9,274 nt of DNA from JBGOUJ01 sp041477005 (GCA_041477005.1 JBGOUJ010000294.1:1-9274); one strand, 5' to 3'; counted from the stretch's first letter, positions 1 through 8,442 are shown. Notes: a model not told the origin generated them from the letters alone. Program-made: numbers and translations.

Positions 1-39
1 AGGGTCAGCCGCTCTAAGTTCTGCATGGTGATTGTCATT

Positions 40-170
40 CACCAGCAGGATCCCCGTTTCACCACCCCTCCGTCTCAGGCTCATACCGTGTTGGAAACAA
101 ACTCCCCCTTCAGGCTCATCCCGATTGGAAACAAACCCCTCGTTCAGGCTCATTCTGCATTGGACAACTC
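40..170. repeat. Degenerate 34-35 bp tandem repeat, three clear units
   Basis: Three units share the block TCAGGCTCAT at 75-84, 110-119 and 144-153, giving spacings of 35 and 34 bp. Each is followed by TTGGAAACAAAC (91-102 and 125-136, identical) or the decayed TTGGACAAC (160-168). A fourth, weaker unit may precede them at about 40-74, where ATCCCCG and CACCCCTCCGT resemble parts of the second unit. The array lies just upstream of the lipoprotein gene. It could be a decayed minisatellite or a set of protein-binding sites; the sequence does not decide. The stretch 1-39 before it shows nothing recognisable. Confidence 0.65.
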
Positions 171-176
171 TCGGGC

Positions 177-206
177 TTGCGAGCGGGCGCCCTATTCTGT
201 TTTAAT
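177..206 (+). promoter_or_regulatory. Possible sigma-70-type promoter for the lipoprotein gene
   Basis: A -35-like TTGCGA (177-182, 4 of 6 matches to TTGACA) is separated by 18 bp from a -10-like TTTAAT (201-206, 5 of 6 matches to TATAAT). Transcription would begin near 213, almost at the possible TTG start codons of the lipoprotein gene. It lies directly after the tandem repeat array. The match is moderate and the call rests only on pattern and position. Confidence 0.3.
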
Positions 207-212
207 GAAGTA

Positions 213-1136
213 TTGCCCCTTCTAATCCGATTGTTCCGTGTTTTGCCTCGGGCGCCGTTGCTCTGTCTGTTGGCGGCGACGCTGGGGGGCTCCGGGTGCC
301 TGGTCCGGCGGCACAAGCTCGATCGGGGAACGCCTCCCAACGCTCCCCTTCTGACCGCCGACGTGGAGCAGTTGGCGGAGATTATCCATCAGCGCTACGC
401 GGCCATCGAGACCCTGAACGCGACCGTCGACCTGGAGCCGTCCTTGCTTTCGTCGAGCAAGGGTGAGATCGCCGAGTACAAAGACGTGCGCGGCTACATC
501 CTGCTACGCAAACCGGCGTGGATCCGGGTGATTGCTCTTTACCCGGTGGTGCGGACGACGGCCTTCGACATGGTTTCCGACGGCCAGACCTTCCGCCTCT
601 ACCTGCCAGGCAAGAGCCTGTTCCTGATCGGCCAGAACCGCGTCGAAAAGCCTTCGCCCAAGAAGCTCGAGAACCTGCGGCCGGAGCACCTGTTGAACGC
701 CCTGCTGATCCAGCCGCCGGACTCGCCGACCGAGCGGGCGGTGATTGAGAACTGGACCGACGACGGCGCGGACAGCTACATCCTGCACATCATCCGGCGG
801 GACAGCCCAGGCGGCCGGTTGCAGCTCGCCCGCAACGTCTGGTTCGACCGCTCGTCACTGCAAATCTTCCGGCAGCAACTGTTCGATGAGAAGGGCGACG
901 TGGTGACCGACGCGCGTTACGCCGAGTGGGAGCCGCACGGCGCGGTCGCGTTCCCGAAGGCAATCGTGATCACCCGGCCCAAGGACGAGTACGAGCTGAC
1001 CCTCCGCTTCGAAAAATCAGCCTTCAACGATCCGCTCAGCCAGGACAAGTTCATTCTGCCCCCGCCGCCCGGCGTAAAGGTGGAGTACGTGGGCGAGAAG
1101 CCGCCGGAGCGGCCGGCCGGAGGCAACGGTGGTTAA
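213..1136 (+). CDS. Lipoprotein with LolA/LolB-like (DUF4292-type) fold
   Basis: This predicted lipoprotein has about 300 residues. An N-terminal hydrophobic signal segment (RAPLLCLLAATLGGSGC) ends in a lipobox-like GSGC whose cysteine is encoded at 297-299. The -3 residue is Gly rather than the usual Leu, so the lipobox is imperfect. After it come an amphipathic helix (EQLAEIIHQRYAAIETLNA) and beta-rich segments including GYILLRKPAWIRVIALYPVV and MVSDGQTFRLYLPG. That pattern is typical of the LolA/LolB and DUF4292 superfamily, which bind lipid moieties. No ATG start exists. TTG codons at 177, 213, 231 and 243 are in frame, none with a good ribosome-binding site; 213 is used here and 231 would also leave a complete signal peptide. 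The stop overlaps the next gene by 8 bp, so translational coupling with the ABC permease is likely. The protein probably works with that transporter at the envelope; its ligand is unknown. Confidence 0.8.
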   Translation: MPLLIRLFRVLPRAPLLCLLAATLGGSGCLVRRHKLDRGTPPNAPLLTADVEQLAEIIHQRYAAIETLNATVDLEPSLLSSSKGEIAEYKDVRGYILLRKPAWIRVIALYPVVRTTAFDMVSDGQTFRLYLPGKSLFLIGQNRVEKPSPKKLENLRPEHLLNALLIQPPDSPTERAVIENWTDDGADSYILHIIRRDSPGGRLQLARNVWFDRSSLQIFRQQLFDEKGDVVTDARYAEWEPHGAVAFPKAIVITRPKDEYELTLRFEKSAFNDPLSQDKFILPPPPGVKVEYVGEKPPERPAGGNGG

Positions 1137-2226
1137 CCGGCTGGTCCTGCAAAACCTGCTGCACCGCCCCATCCGCACGGCTCTCAGCATTCTCGCCGTG
1201 GGGGTGGAGATCACGCTGATCCTGACGGTCGTCGGCCTGTCGCACGGGATGCTGGAAGACTCCGCCCGCCGGACCCGGGGCGTCGGCGCCGACATCATCG
1301 TGCGGCCCTCGACTACCAACGCGGCGATGGCTTTCAGCTCGGCCGATCTGAGTGAGAAACTGGTGGCCAAGCTGGCTTCCCTGCCCCAGGCGGAGATGGC
1401 GACCGGCACCACGGTGTACATGCTGATGAACTACCTCCAGACGGTCACCGGCATTGACCTGGCGAGCTTCTCGCGCATGAGCGGCGGGCTGAAGTATCTT
1501 TCCGGCGGAGGGTTCGAGCAGCCTTACGACTATATCATTGATGATGTCTGGGCGCGGCAAAAAAAGCTGAGCGTGGGGCAATACACGGATTTCCTGAACC
1601 ACAAATTCCGTGTCGTCGGGATCGTCGAGACGGGCAAGCTTTCCCGCATTTTTATTCCCCTGACCACCATGCAAGACATGATGGGGTGGCAGGGCAAGAT
1701 CAGTCAGGTCTATCTAAAGCTGCACAATCCCGACGACACGCCGGCCTTCATCGCGGAGCTGCAGCGCAGGCTGCCCGGCTACCAAATCTTCTCGATGACC
1801 GATTTCACCGCGCTGTTTTCGATCGACAACTACGAGGGGGTGAAGCCGTTCATTCGGGTGATCATCGGGCTGGCCGTGACCATCGGGTTCATCGTCGTGA
1901 TGCTCTCGATGTACACCGCCATCCTGGAGCGGACCCGGGAGATCGGCATCCTGAAGTCGCTCGGGGCTTCGCAGCTCTATATCGTGAGCATCGTCATTCG
2001 CGAGACGTTTCTGCTGGCCGCATTGGGAATCGGCGTGGGTATTCTGCTCAGCTTCGGGGCGAAGGGGCTGATCGAGCGGCACTTTCCAATCCTGGTGGTG
2101 TCGCTGCACCGGGAATGGTGGCTCTGGGCGGGGCTGATTGCGGTGGGCGGGGCGATGCTCGGCTCGTTGTATCCGGCCACCCGAGCCGCTCGCCAGGACC
2201 CCATCGCCGCGCTGGCGTACGAGTGA
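1129..2226 (+). CDS. ABC transporter permease, FtsX/MacB/LolCE type
   Basis: This 365-residue inner-membrane permease has the four-helix topology of type VII (MacB/LolCDE/FtsEX) ABC systems. TM1 is near residues 18-40, followed by a periplasmic domain of about 200 residues (MacB_PCD-like), then TM2 (241-266), TM3 (about 287-308) and TM4 (about 330-350). The cytoplasmic loop ERTREIGILKSLGAS (267-281) is the conserved coupling-helix segment of FtsX-like domains, and the C-terminal PATRAARQDPIAALAYE is typical of the family. Members move or extract molecules mechanically rather than import substrates. The start is GTG at 1129: a GGAGG Shine-Dalgarno (1119-1123) sits 5 nt upstream, the best ribosome-binding site in the window. 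The preceding gene overlaps it by 8 bp. The stop TGA (2224-2226) is also the first triplet of an 8-bp repeat array. The LolA/LolB-like neighbour suggests a role in lipoprotein or lipid handling, but this is inferred. Confidence 0.92.
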   Translation: MVNRLVLQNLLHRPIRTALSILAVGVEITLILTVVGLSHGMLEDSARRTRGVGADIIVRPSTTNAAMAFSSADLSEKLVAKLASLPQAEMATGTTVYMLMNYLQTVTGIDLASFSRMSGGLKYLSGGGFEQPYDYIIDDVWARQKKLSVGQYTDFLNHKFRVVGIVETGKLSRIFIPLTTMQDMMGWQGKISQVYLKLHNPDDTPAFIAELQRRLPGYQIFSMTDFTALFSIDNYEGVKPFIRVIIGLAVTIGFIVVMLSMYTAILERTREIGILKSLGASQLYIVSIVIRETFLLAALGIGVGILLSFGAKGLIERHFPILVVSLHREWWLWAGLIAVGGAMLGSLYPATRAARQDPIAALAYE

Positions 2227-2323
2227 TTTCTTGATTTGACGACTTGTTGATTTGTGGATTCACCGCGGGAAGCCCCAGGGCGGGGTTTTCAATCAACAAA
2301 TCTACAAAATCAACACATCACCA
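2224..2323. repeat. Composite inverted-repeat element (TGATTTGT octamers around a GC hairpin)
   Basis: Five consecutive octamers (TGATTTCT, TGATTTGA, CGACTTGT, TGATTTGT, GGATTCAC) run from 2224 to 2263. Mirrored octamers occupy about 2290-2323. The best arms are 2244-2260 and 2291-2307, complementary at 15 of 17 positions. Between them lies a GC hairpin, GAAGCCCC / GGGGTTTT (2269-2276 with 2282-2289, including two G-T pairs) with a 5-nt loop, ending in a T run like an intrinsic terminator. The element fills the whole permease-ATPase gap, supplies the permease stop codon and leaves the ATPase gene without a ribosome-binding site. A second copy of the design is at 4661-4733. Confidence 0.75.
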
Positions 2324-2330
2324 ATTGTCG

Positions 2331-2999
2331 ATGGCCATCATCGAGATCACGGACCTGCACAAGACCTACCACGTAGGGCGGGTGGATGTGGCGGCTTTGC
2401 GCGGGGTGAGCCTGGCCGTGGAGCCGGGTGAGTTGCTGGCGATTGTGGGGCCGTCGGGGTCGGGCAAGTCGACGTTGTTCCACATCATCGGGGGACTGAC
2501 CCCACCGACCTCGGGCCACGTCCGCGTCGACGGACTCGACCTGGCGGAAATGACCGACGCCGGGCGAACGCGGATGCGGCGGCGGACGGTGGGCTTTGTC
2601 TTCCAGAAATTCAACCTGCTGCCGACTCTGACGGCGGAGGAGAACATCGAAATTGCGCTCGATATCGCCGGCAACAATCACTTCGACCGCGCTCACTTCG
2701 ACACCATCGTGGACCTGCTCGGCATCCGGGACCGTTTTCACCACAAGCCGTTTGCCCTCTCCGGCGGCGAGCAGCAGCGCGTGGCGATCGCCCGGGCGCT
2801 GGTCAACAGTCCCAAGATCCTGCTGGCCGACGAGCCGACCGGGAACCTGGACACGGAAAACTCGCGCGCCGTGCTGGAGATCCTGAAAGACCTCAACCGC
2901 CGGCTCGGCCAGACCACGCTGATGATCACCCACAACCCCGAAGCGGCCGCGTTTTGCGCCAACCGGATCGTGCAGATGAGGGACGGGAAGATTGCGTGA
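2331..2999 (+). CDS. ABC transporter ATP-binding protein, LolD/MacB/FtsE type
   Basis: This 222-residue cytoplasmic ATPase, a usual length for LolD-like subunits, carries all nucleotide-binding motifs. These are Walker A GPSGSGKST (residues 40-48), the Q-loop glutamine in FVFQKFNLLP (Q92), the signature LSGGEQ (143-148), Walker B ILLADE (163-168) followed by PTGNLD, and the H-loop histidine (H201) in MITHNPE. PTGNLD and the short helical region fit the MacB/LolD/FtsE subfamily, so it pairs with the permease just upstream. The reading frame is open back to a TTG at 2244, but that stretch is repeat sequence; the family N-terminus (MAIIEITDLHKTY) starts at ATG 2331. No Shine-Dalgarno precedes it because the repeat element runs to within a few bases. 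The stop TGA (2997-2999) again begins an octamer array. Confidence 0.95.
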   Translation: MAIIEITDLHKTYHVGRVDVAALRGVSLAVEPGELLAIVGPSGSGKSTLFHIIGGLTPPTSGHVRVDGLDLAEMTDAGRTRMRRRTVGFVFQKFNLLPTLTAEENIEIALDIAGNNHFDRAHFDTIVDLLGIRDRFHHKPFALSGGEQQRVAIARALVNSPKILLADEPTGNLDTENSRAVLEILKDLNRRLGQTTLMITHNPEAAAFCANRIVQMRDGKIA

Positions 3000-3020
3000 T
3001 TTGTTGATTTAGTGATTTGT
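2997..3020 (+). repeat. TGATTTGT octamer triplet between ATPase and SIS genes
   Basis: Three perfect-period octamers, TGATTTGT (2997-3004), TGATTTAG (3005-3012) and TGATTTGT (3013-3020), fill the gap between two genes. The first octamer supplies the ATPase stop codon, and the SIS gene starts 2 bp after the last one. Unlike the other two sites there is no inverted arm or GC core here. The AT-rich units stand out sharply against GC-rich coding DNA. Confidence 0.8.
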
Positions 3021-3021
3021 C

Positions 3022-3792
3022 GTGGAGTACGCCGCTAAATACCTCGAACTCGCGGCAGCCATCCTGCGCCGGATCGGCGAAACGCAGCTTGACAACATCG
3101 ACCGCGCGGCTGATTGGTGCGCAGCATCGATCCTGGCCGGGAGGCTCGTCCACCTGTTCGGATCGGGGCACTCGCGGGTTTGCGTGGAGGAGGTGTTTCC
3201 GCGCTATGGGAGCTTTCCCGGCTTCCATCCCATCGTCGAGCTGTCGCTGACGTTTCACAACCAGGTGGTCGGCGCCAACGGCCAGCGGCAGGCCATGTTC
3301 ATTGAAAGGGTGGAGGGGCTGGGGGAAGTGATCCTCTCGAACTTCGCCTTCGATGCCCAGGACACCGCGGTGCTGTTTTCAACCAGCGGCGCCGCGGCGG
3401 TGACGATCGACCTGGCGCTGGGCTTTCGGCGGCGCGGCATCCGGACCATCGCCGTCACCTCGCTCGATCACGCGCGAGCCACGCGCTCCTCGCATTCCTC
3501 GGGAAAGAGCCTGCACGAGCTGTGCGATCTGGTGATCGACAACGGCTCGCCGGCAGGCGATGCCATGGTGGAGATTCCGGGCCTGGAGGCGCCGGTCGGG
3601 CCCGGCTCGACCATTGGCGGCTGCGCCGTGGCCAACGCTCTGAAGGCCGAAGTCGCCCGGCGGCTCACCGAGGCCGGCCAGCCGCCGCTGGTGCTGGCGA
3701 GCGGTCATTTTGTGGGCGAACAGCGGTCGAAGGAGCTGTTCGAGCAGGTGTACAACGACTACCGCCGCCGGATTGGGGTACTGTACCGATAG
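3022..3792 (+). CDS. SIS-domain protein, UPF0309-like
   Basis: This 256-residue sugar isomerase (SIS) domain protein is probably cytoplasmic. The phosphosugar-binding loop LFGSGHS is at residues 45-51. A second SIS element, LFSTSGAAAV, is at 118-127, and the stretch AVTSLDHARATRSSHSSGK (144-162) followed by VIDNGSPAGDAMVEIPG is strongly typical of UPF0309 proteins. The family binds phosphorylated sugars, but a precise reaction is not established, so no enzyme name is given. The GTG start at 3022 matches where family members begin (MEYAAKYLELAAAIL...). It has no Shine-Dalgarno because a tandem repeat lies immediately upstream, 22 bp after the ATPase stop. It ends with TAG, 3 bp before the next possible start. 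Co-transcription with the ABC genes is likely; functional linkage to them is not shown. Confidence 0.9.
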   Translation: MEYAAKYLELAAAILRRIGETQLDNIDRAADWCAASILAGRLVHLFGSGHSRVCVEEVFPRYGSFPGFHPIVELSLTFHNQVVGANGQRQAMFIERVEGLGEVILSNFAFDAQDTAVLFSTSGAAAVTIDLALGFRRRGIRTIAVTSLDHARATRSSHSSGKSLHELCDLVIDNGSPAGDAMVEIPGLEAPVGPGSTIGGCAVANALKAEVARRLTEAGQPPLVLASGHFVGEQRSKELFEQVYNDYRRRIGVLYR

Positions 3793-3795
3793 GTT

Positions 3796-4671
3796 TTGGT
3801 CGATCATTCCTCTGGTCGACTCGTGTTCAGCATCCTGGACCTCCTGAACGGCAACCGCCCCCTGGTTTCCATTGTGGATGCCGGCGCCATGAAGCTGGAC
3901 GCCGCCGCCGAGGTCTACCACCCTCTGGTCCAGGCCGGAGTGGCGCGAGTGCTGGGCTTCGAGCCGGTCGCAGCCGAGTGCGAGAAGCTCAATGCCGCCG
4001 GGCGCGCCAGCCACTGTTACCTGCCTCTTGCCGTCGGTGACGGAAGGCGGCGCACCCTCCACGTCTGCAACTTCAGTATGACCAGCTCCCTCTACGAGCC
4101 GAACTCCGCCCTGCTCGACCTGTATCAGGGCCTCGGCGAGTTTTGCCGCGTCGTCGAAAAACAGCAGATCGATACGGTGCGGCTGGACGATGTGGCCGAG
4201 ACCGCCGGCATGGACTTTCTCAAGCTGGATGTGCAGGGCGCCTCGCTGGACGCGCTGCGAGGCGCGGTCCAGGCGCTGGAGAGCACCGTCGTAGTGCACA
4301 CCGAAGTCGAGTTCGTGCCGCTCTACAAAGATCAGCCGCTGTTTGCCGAGGTCGATCAGGAGCTGCGGCGCCGCGGCTTCTGGTTCCACCGGTTCGCCGG
4401 CTTGGCCGGACGGGCGCTCAAGCCGCTGCTGATCAACAACGACCCCTACGCCACCATCGGGCAACTGTTGTGGGCCGATGCGGTTTATATTCGCGACCTG
4501 ATGCAACTGGACGGGCTGGCGCCGGCGAAGCTGCTCCACCTGGCGGTAATCCTGCATGAGGTGTACAACTCGTTCGACACCTGCGCGCATGTGCTCGGCC
4601 ACTACGACCAAAAGACGGGCGGCTCTCTGCGAGACACCTACATGGCGAAACTGGTAACCGTGACTTGTTGA
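3796..4671 (+). CDS. FkbM-family SAM-dependent methyltransferase
   Basis: This protein of up to 291 residues has a class I methyltransferase core of FkbM type. SAM-binding motif I is seen as VSIVDAGA (24-31), the acidic motif II as LGFEP (53-57), and the family hallmark LKLDVQGAS at 142-150. HTEVEFVPLY...QPLFAEVDQELRRRGF (168-195) is also characteristic. FkbM proteins O-methylate varied targets, often sugars or natural products; the target here is unknown. The TTG at 3796 lies 3 bp after the SIS stop; GTG at 3823 (residue 10) is an alternative start and neither has a clear ribosome-binding site. The C-terminus (about 225-291) extends past the usual core with no recognised domain. The last codons and stop (TGT TGA) are made of octamer repeat sequence, so the native end may have been replaced. 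Confidence 0.85.
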   Translation: MVDHSSGRLVFSILDLLNGNRPLVSIVDAGAMKLDAAAEVYHPLVQAGVARVLGFEPVAAECEKLNAAGRASHCYLPLAVGDGRRRTLHVCNFSMTSSLYEPNSALLDLYQGLGEFCRVVEKQQIDTVRLDDVAETAGMDFLKLDVQGASLDALRGAVQALESTVVVHTEVEFVPLYKDQPLFAEVDQELRRRGFWFHRFAGLAGRALKPLLINNDPYATIGQLLWADAVYIRDLMQLDGLAPAKLLHLAVILHEVYNSFDTCAHVLGHYDQKTGGSLRDTYMAKLVTVTC

Positions 4672-4726
4672 TTTGTCGATTGAATACCCTCTTCCGAACA
4701 GGAGGGGTTCTTAAATCAACAAATCA

Positions 4727-4733
<7 letters not shown>
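4661..4733. repeat. Second composite inverted-repeat element, possible bidirectional terminator
   Basis: The left arm has octamers TGACTTGT, TGATTTGT and CGATTGAA (4661-4684); the right arm, read on the - strand, has TGATTTGT and TGATTTAA. Arms 4665-4681 and 4714-4730 are complementary at 15 of 17 positions, the same score and layout as the copy at 2224-2323. The core has a CCCTC / GAGGG stem (4687-4691 with 4702-4706) around a 10-nt loop, followed by GGTTCTT. It lies exactly between two convergent genes and overlaps both stop codons (FkbM TGA 4669-4671; rpoD TGA on the - strand, 4727-4729). This position suits a shared terminator. Confidence 0.72.
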
Positions 4734-6388
<1,655 letters not shown>

Positions 6389-6409
6389 CTCAAGTTTCGC
6401 CGCTCACTC

Positions 6410-6440
6410 ATTCTACCCAGATTCTCGCGACAGATGTCAA
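6410..6440 (-). promoter_or_regulatory. Likely sigma-70 promoter of rpoD with short leader
   Basis: On the - strand a perfect -35 TTGACA (6435-6440) is followed after 19 bp by TAGAAT (6410-6415, 5 of 6 matches to TATAAT). The 19-bp spacer is longer than the optimal 17. Transcription would start near 6402, leaving a leader of about 13 nt before the rpoD ATG at 6388 with only a weak GAG as ribosome-binding sequence. If used, it makes rpoD expression independent of dnaG, and autoregulatory because RpoD itself reads such promoters. Confidence 0.5.
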
Positions 6441-6451
6441 GGAGGGCCACG

Positions 6452-6534
6452 GATCCGGGATGCCCGCCGATAAGCCCCCGCGCCGTGCCCGCAACGCAGC
6501 GGTTGCGGGCATCTGGAAACCGCTCCCCCGGATC
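6452..6534 (-). promoter_or_regulatory. Structured RNA-forming segment with two mutually exclusive stems
   Basis: A perfect 10-bp hairpin, TGCCCGCAAC / GTTGCGGGCA (6486-6495 with 6502-6511) with a 6-nt loop, lies inside an outer 8-bp stem, GATCCGGG / CCCGGATC (6452-6459 with 6527-6534). A competing 9-bp stem, GATGCCCGC / GCGGGCATC (6459-6467 with 6505-6513), uses the same bases as the 3' side of the small hairpin, so only one of them can form. The segment lies in the dnaG-rpoD gap upstream of the likely rpoD promoter and would be present in dnaG read-through RNA. There is no T run, so it is not a standard intrinsic terminator. Regulatory function is inferred. Confidence 0.45.
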
Positions 6535-6570
6535 AGACGCCGTGAAAGAGTCGAACCGACCGAAAGACTT

Positions 6571-6643
6571 TCGCGCCAAGGCGCCAAGAACGCAAAGCAA
6601 ACAAAGAAGCCTTTCTTGGCGTGCTTGGCGTCTTTGCGCGAGA
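6571..6643. repeat. Imperfect inverted repeat with 8-9 bp internal period
   Basis: The left arm holds two GCGCCAAG units (6573-6580, 6581-6588) and AACGCAAAG (6589-6597). The right arm (6611-6643) holds the mirrored units TTGGCGTGC, TTGGCGTCT and TTGCGCGAG. The reverse complement of the right arm aligns with the left arm over about 30 nt with a few mismatches. The spacer is AT-richer. Similar CTTGGCGTCTTTGCG-type repeats are, to my knowledge, scattered through intergenic DNA of several phyla. It lies 21 bp past the dnaG stop and may act as a dnaG 3'-end hairpin. Confidence 0.65.
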
Positions 6644-6664
6644 TCGGCATTTTTTCACGCGCTC

Positions 6665-8437
6665 TCACCCTGACGCTCGCGCCGCAGAGGCCTGCTTCCG
6701 GGGTTGGGTTTCCAGCTCCTGCTTCACGCGCAACAGCCGCAGAGCTTCCTCCAGGTTGCCCGCCTTTTGCGCTTCCTGAATCTGCTTGTGCAAGGCCTTC
6801 TGGCGTGCGAGGCGCGCCGAGGATTGGAGCGCTTCGAGCGCGGCGCGTCCGTGCAGCAGATCGGGCGGCTCGCTCCAATCTCCCAGCAGCACTTCGGTGA
6901 GCAGGCGGCGATCGGGCTCTTCGAGCCTCGCCTGGAGAGCCATAATGTCGAACGGCTCGCCCGAGGCGCGCAGGGCGAATATCGCGCGGAACACCGGGGC
7001 GGCGGCCAATTCGTCCACCGCGCCGCTCGACTGAACCTCTTCCAGCCATTCCCGCCGGGCCTCTTCGCTCTCCACCAGCAGACGCAGCAGCAGCCGCTCG
7101 GCGGGCTTGAGCGGCGCAGCCGGGATCTGCGGGCGGGCCGGCTCGCGGCGCTCGGCCGCCGCCTTGCGAAAATTCTCCAGCACCAGGCCTGGCTCGACGC
7201 CCAGCCGGTCGGCCAGATCGTTCACCAGCGCCACGCGCTCGATCTTATTGCCGACGCGATTCACCGCCGGCAGCAGCGACTGGAAGGCAGCCACGCGGCC
7301 TTCCGCCGTGCGCACGTCGAACTGCTGGCGCGCCCGGTCTGCCAGCCAGAAGTAGTAGCCCGGCGCCTGCCGGAGCAGCGCATCGTAGGCCTCGCCGCCG
7401 CGCTTCTGGCAGAATTCGTCCGGATCCAGTCCCTCCGGCAAGGCCAGCACGCGGACGTGAAGACCCTCTTCGAGCAGCAGCAGGATGGATCGCTCGGCGG
7501 CGGCGCGGCCAGCGGAGTCGGGATCGAAATTCACCGTGACCGAGCGGCTGTGCCGGCCGATCATGCGGATCTGCTCGGTGGTGAGGGCGGTGCCACAACT
7601 GGCCACAACCTCTTTCACTCCGGCGCGCCAGACCCCGATGGCGTCCATGTAGCCCTCCACCAGCACCACGCGGTCCTGCTTGCGCATCGCATCTTTGGCG
7701 CGGTGGAGGTTATAGAGCACGTAGCTTTTCTTGTAGACGGCCGATTCGGAGGAGTTCATGTACTTCGGCTGCTGCTCGGCGTCCAGGGCGCGGCCGGCAA
7801 ACGCGATCAGCTTGCCACGCTCGCCGGCGATGGGAAACATCAGGCGATTGCGGAAGCGGTCGAAGAAGCCCGGGCCTTCCTGGCTCTTCAGCGCCAGCCC
7901 ACCGGCTTCCAGTTGCTCCGGGGTGAAACCCTCCTTTTCGAGGATCCGCGCCAGGCGGCTCCCGCCGGGGGCGAAACCGATGCCGAACTCGGCGGCAGCG
8001 TCGAGCGGCAGGCCGCGGCGGGCCAGGTAATCGCGCGCCGGCTTGCCTTCCGGCGAATCCAACTGGGCGCGAAAGAAGCGCTGGGCCGTCTCATTCTGCT
8101 GGTAGATGGCGGCGCGGAGGCGGGCCTCTTCGTCGGCCATGACGTCCGGACCGCGCTTCGGCATCGGGATGCCGTTCTGCTCGGCCAGCGTCTTCAGGGC
8201 CTCGAAGAAGCTCATCCCCTCGATTTCCATCAGGAAGTTGAAGACGTCGCCGCCTTTGCCGCAGCCGAAACATTTGAAAATCTGGAGGCCCGCATGGACG
8301 CTGAACGAGGGCGTCTTCTCCGAGTGGAACGGGCACAAGCCGACGTAGCGGTTGGACCCCTGCTTCTTCAACCGGACGTAATCGCCCACCACGTGGACGA
8401 TATCGACCGAGGATTTGACGTGGGGGACGAAGTCCAT
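6665..8437 (-). CDS. dnaG: DNA primase DnaG
   Basis: This 590-residue primase synthesises the RNA primers for lagging-strand replication at the fork. The N-terminal CHC2-type zinc finger shows C35, H38, C56 and C59 (LCPFHSEKTPSF and FKCFGCGKGGD). The catalytic core follows (RFRNRLMFPI near 194-203), then the TOPRIM motifs: EGYMD (261-265, catalytic Glu) and FDPDSAG (304-310, metal-binding D305 and D307). The C-terminal third is a helical, Arg/Glu-rich region expected to contact the DnaB helicase. The length is normal for the family. The ATG at 8437 fits the family start, but upstream is a 7-bp tandem repeat reading CCTGCCTCC directly before the ATG on the coding strand, so there is no Shine-Dalgarno sequence at all. 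It lies between recQ (187 bp upstream) and rpoD (276 bp downstream), all on the same strand. Confidence 0.98.
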   Translation of the reverse strand: MDFVPHVKSSVDIVHVVGDYVRLKKQGSNRYVGLCPFHSEKTPSFSVHAGLQIFKCFGCGKGGDVFNFLMEIEGMSFFEALKTLAEQNGIPMPKRGPDVMADEEARLRAAIYQQNETAQRFFRAQLDSPEGKPARDYLARRGLPLDAAAEFGIGFAPGGSRLARILEKEGFTPEQLEAGGLALKSQEGPGFFDRFRNRLMFPIAGERGKLIAFAGRALDAEQQPKYMNSSESAVYKKSYVLYNLHRAKDAMRKQDRVVLVEGYMDAIGVWRAGVKEVVASCGTALTTEQIRMIGRHSRSVTVNFDPDSAGRAAAERSILLLLEEGLHVRVLALPEGLDPDEFCQKRGGEAYDALLRQAPGYYFWLADRARQQFDVRTAEGRVAAFQSLLPAVNRVGNKIERVALVNDLADRLGVEPGLVLENFRKAAAERREPARPQIPAAPLKPAERLLLRLLVESEEARREWLEEVQSSGAVDELAAAPVFRAIFALRASGEPFDIMALQARLEEPDRRLLTEVLLGDWSEPPDLLHGRAALEALQSSARLARQKALHKQIQEAQKAGNLEEALRLLRVKQELETQPRKQASAARASG

Positions 8438-8442
8438 GGAGG

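Noticed and set aside
75..170. Possible CRISPR array
   Set aside because: The unit-to-unit distance is only 34-35 bp, too short for repeat plus spacer. The repeats are degenerate and no cas gene is present.
25..225. Small open frame across the left repeat array
   Set aside because: It merely translates the tandem repeats and has no ribosome-binding site or recognisable sequence.
1051..1674. 207-codon - strand frame across the end of the lipoprotein gene and the permease gene
   Set aside because: It overlaps two well-supported + strand genes and shows no domain; it is a GC-driven shadow.
2244..2330. Upstream TTG start extending the ABC ATPase by 29 residues
   Set aside because: The extension is encoded by repeat DNA and goes beyond the family N-terminus; ATG 2331 fits LolD-like proteins.
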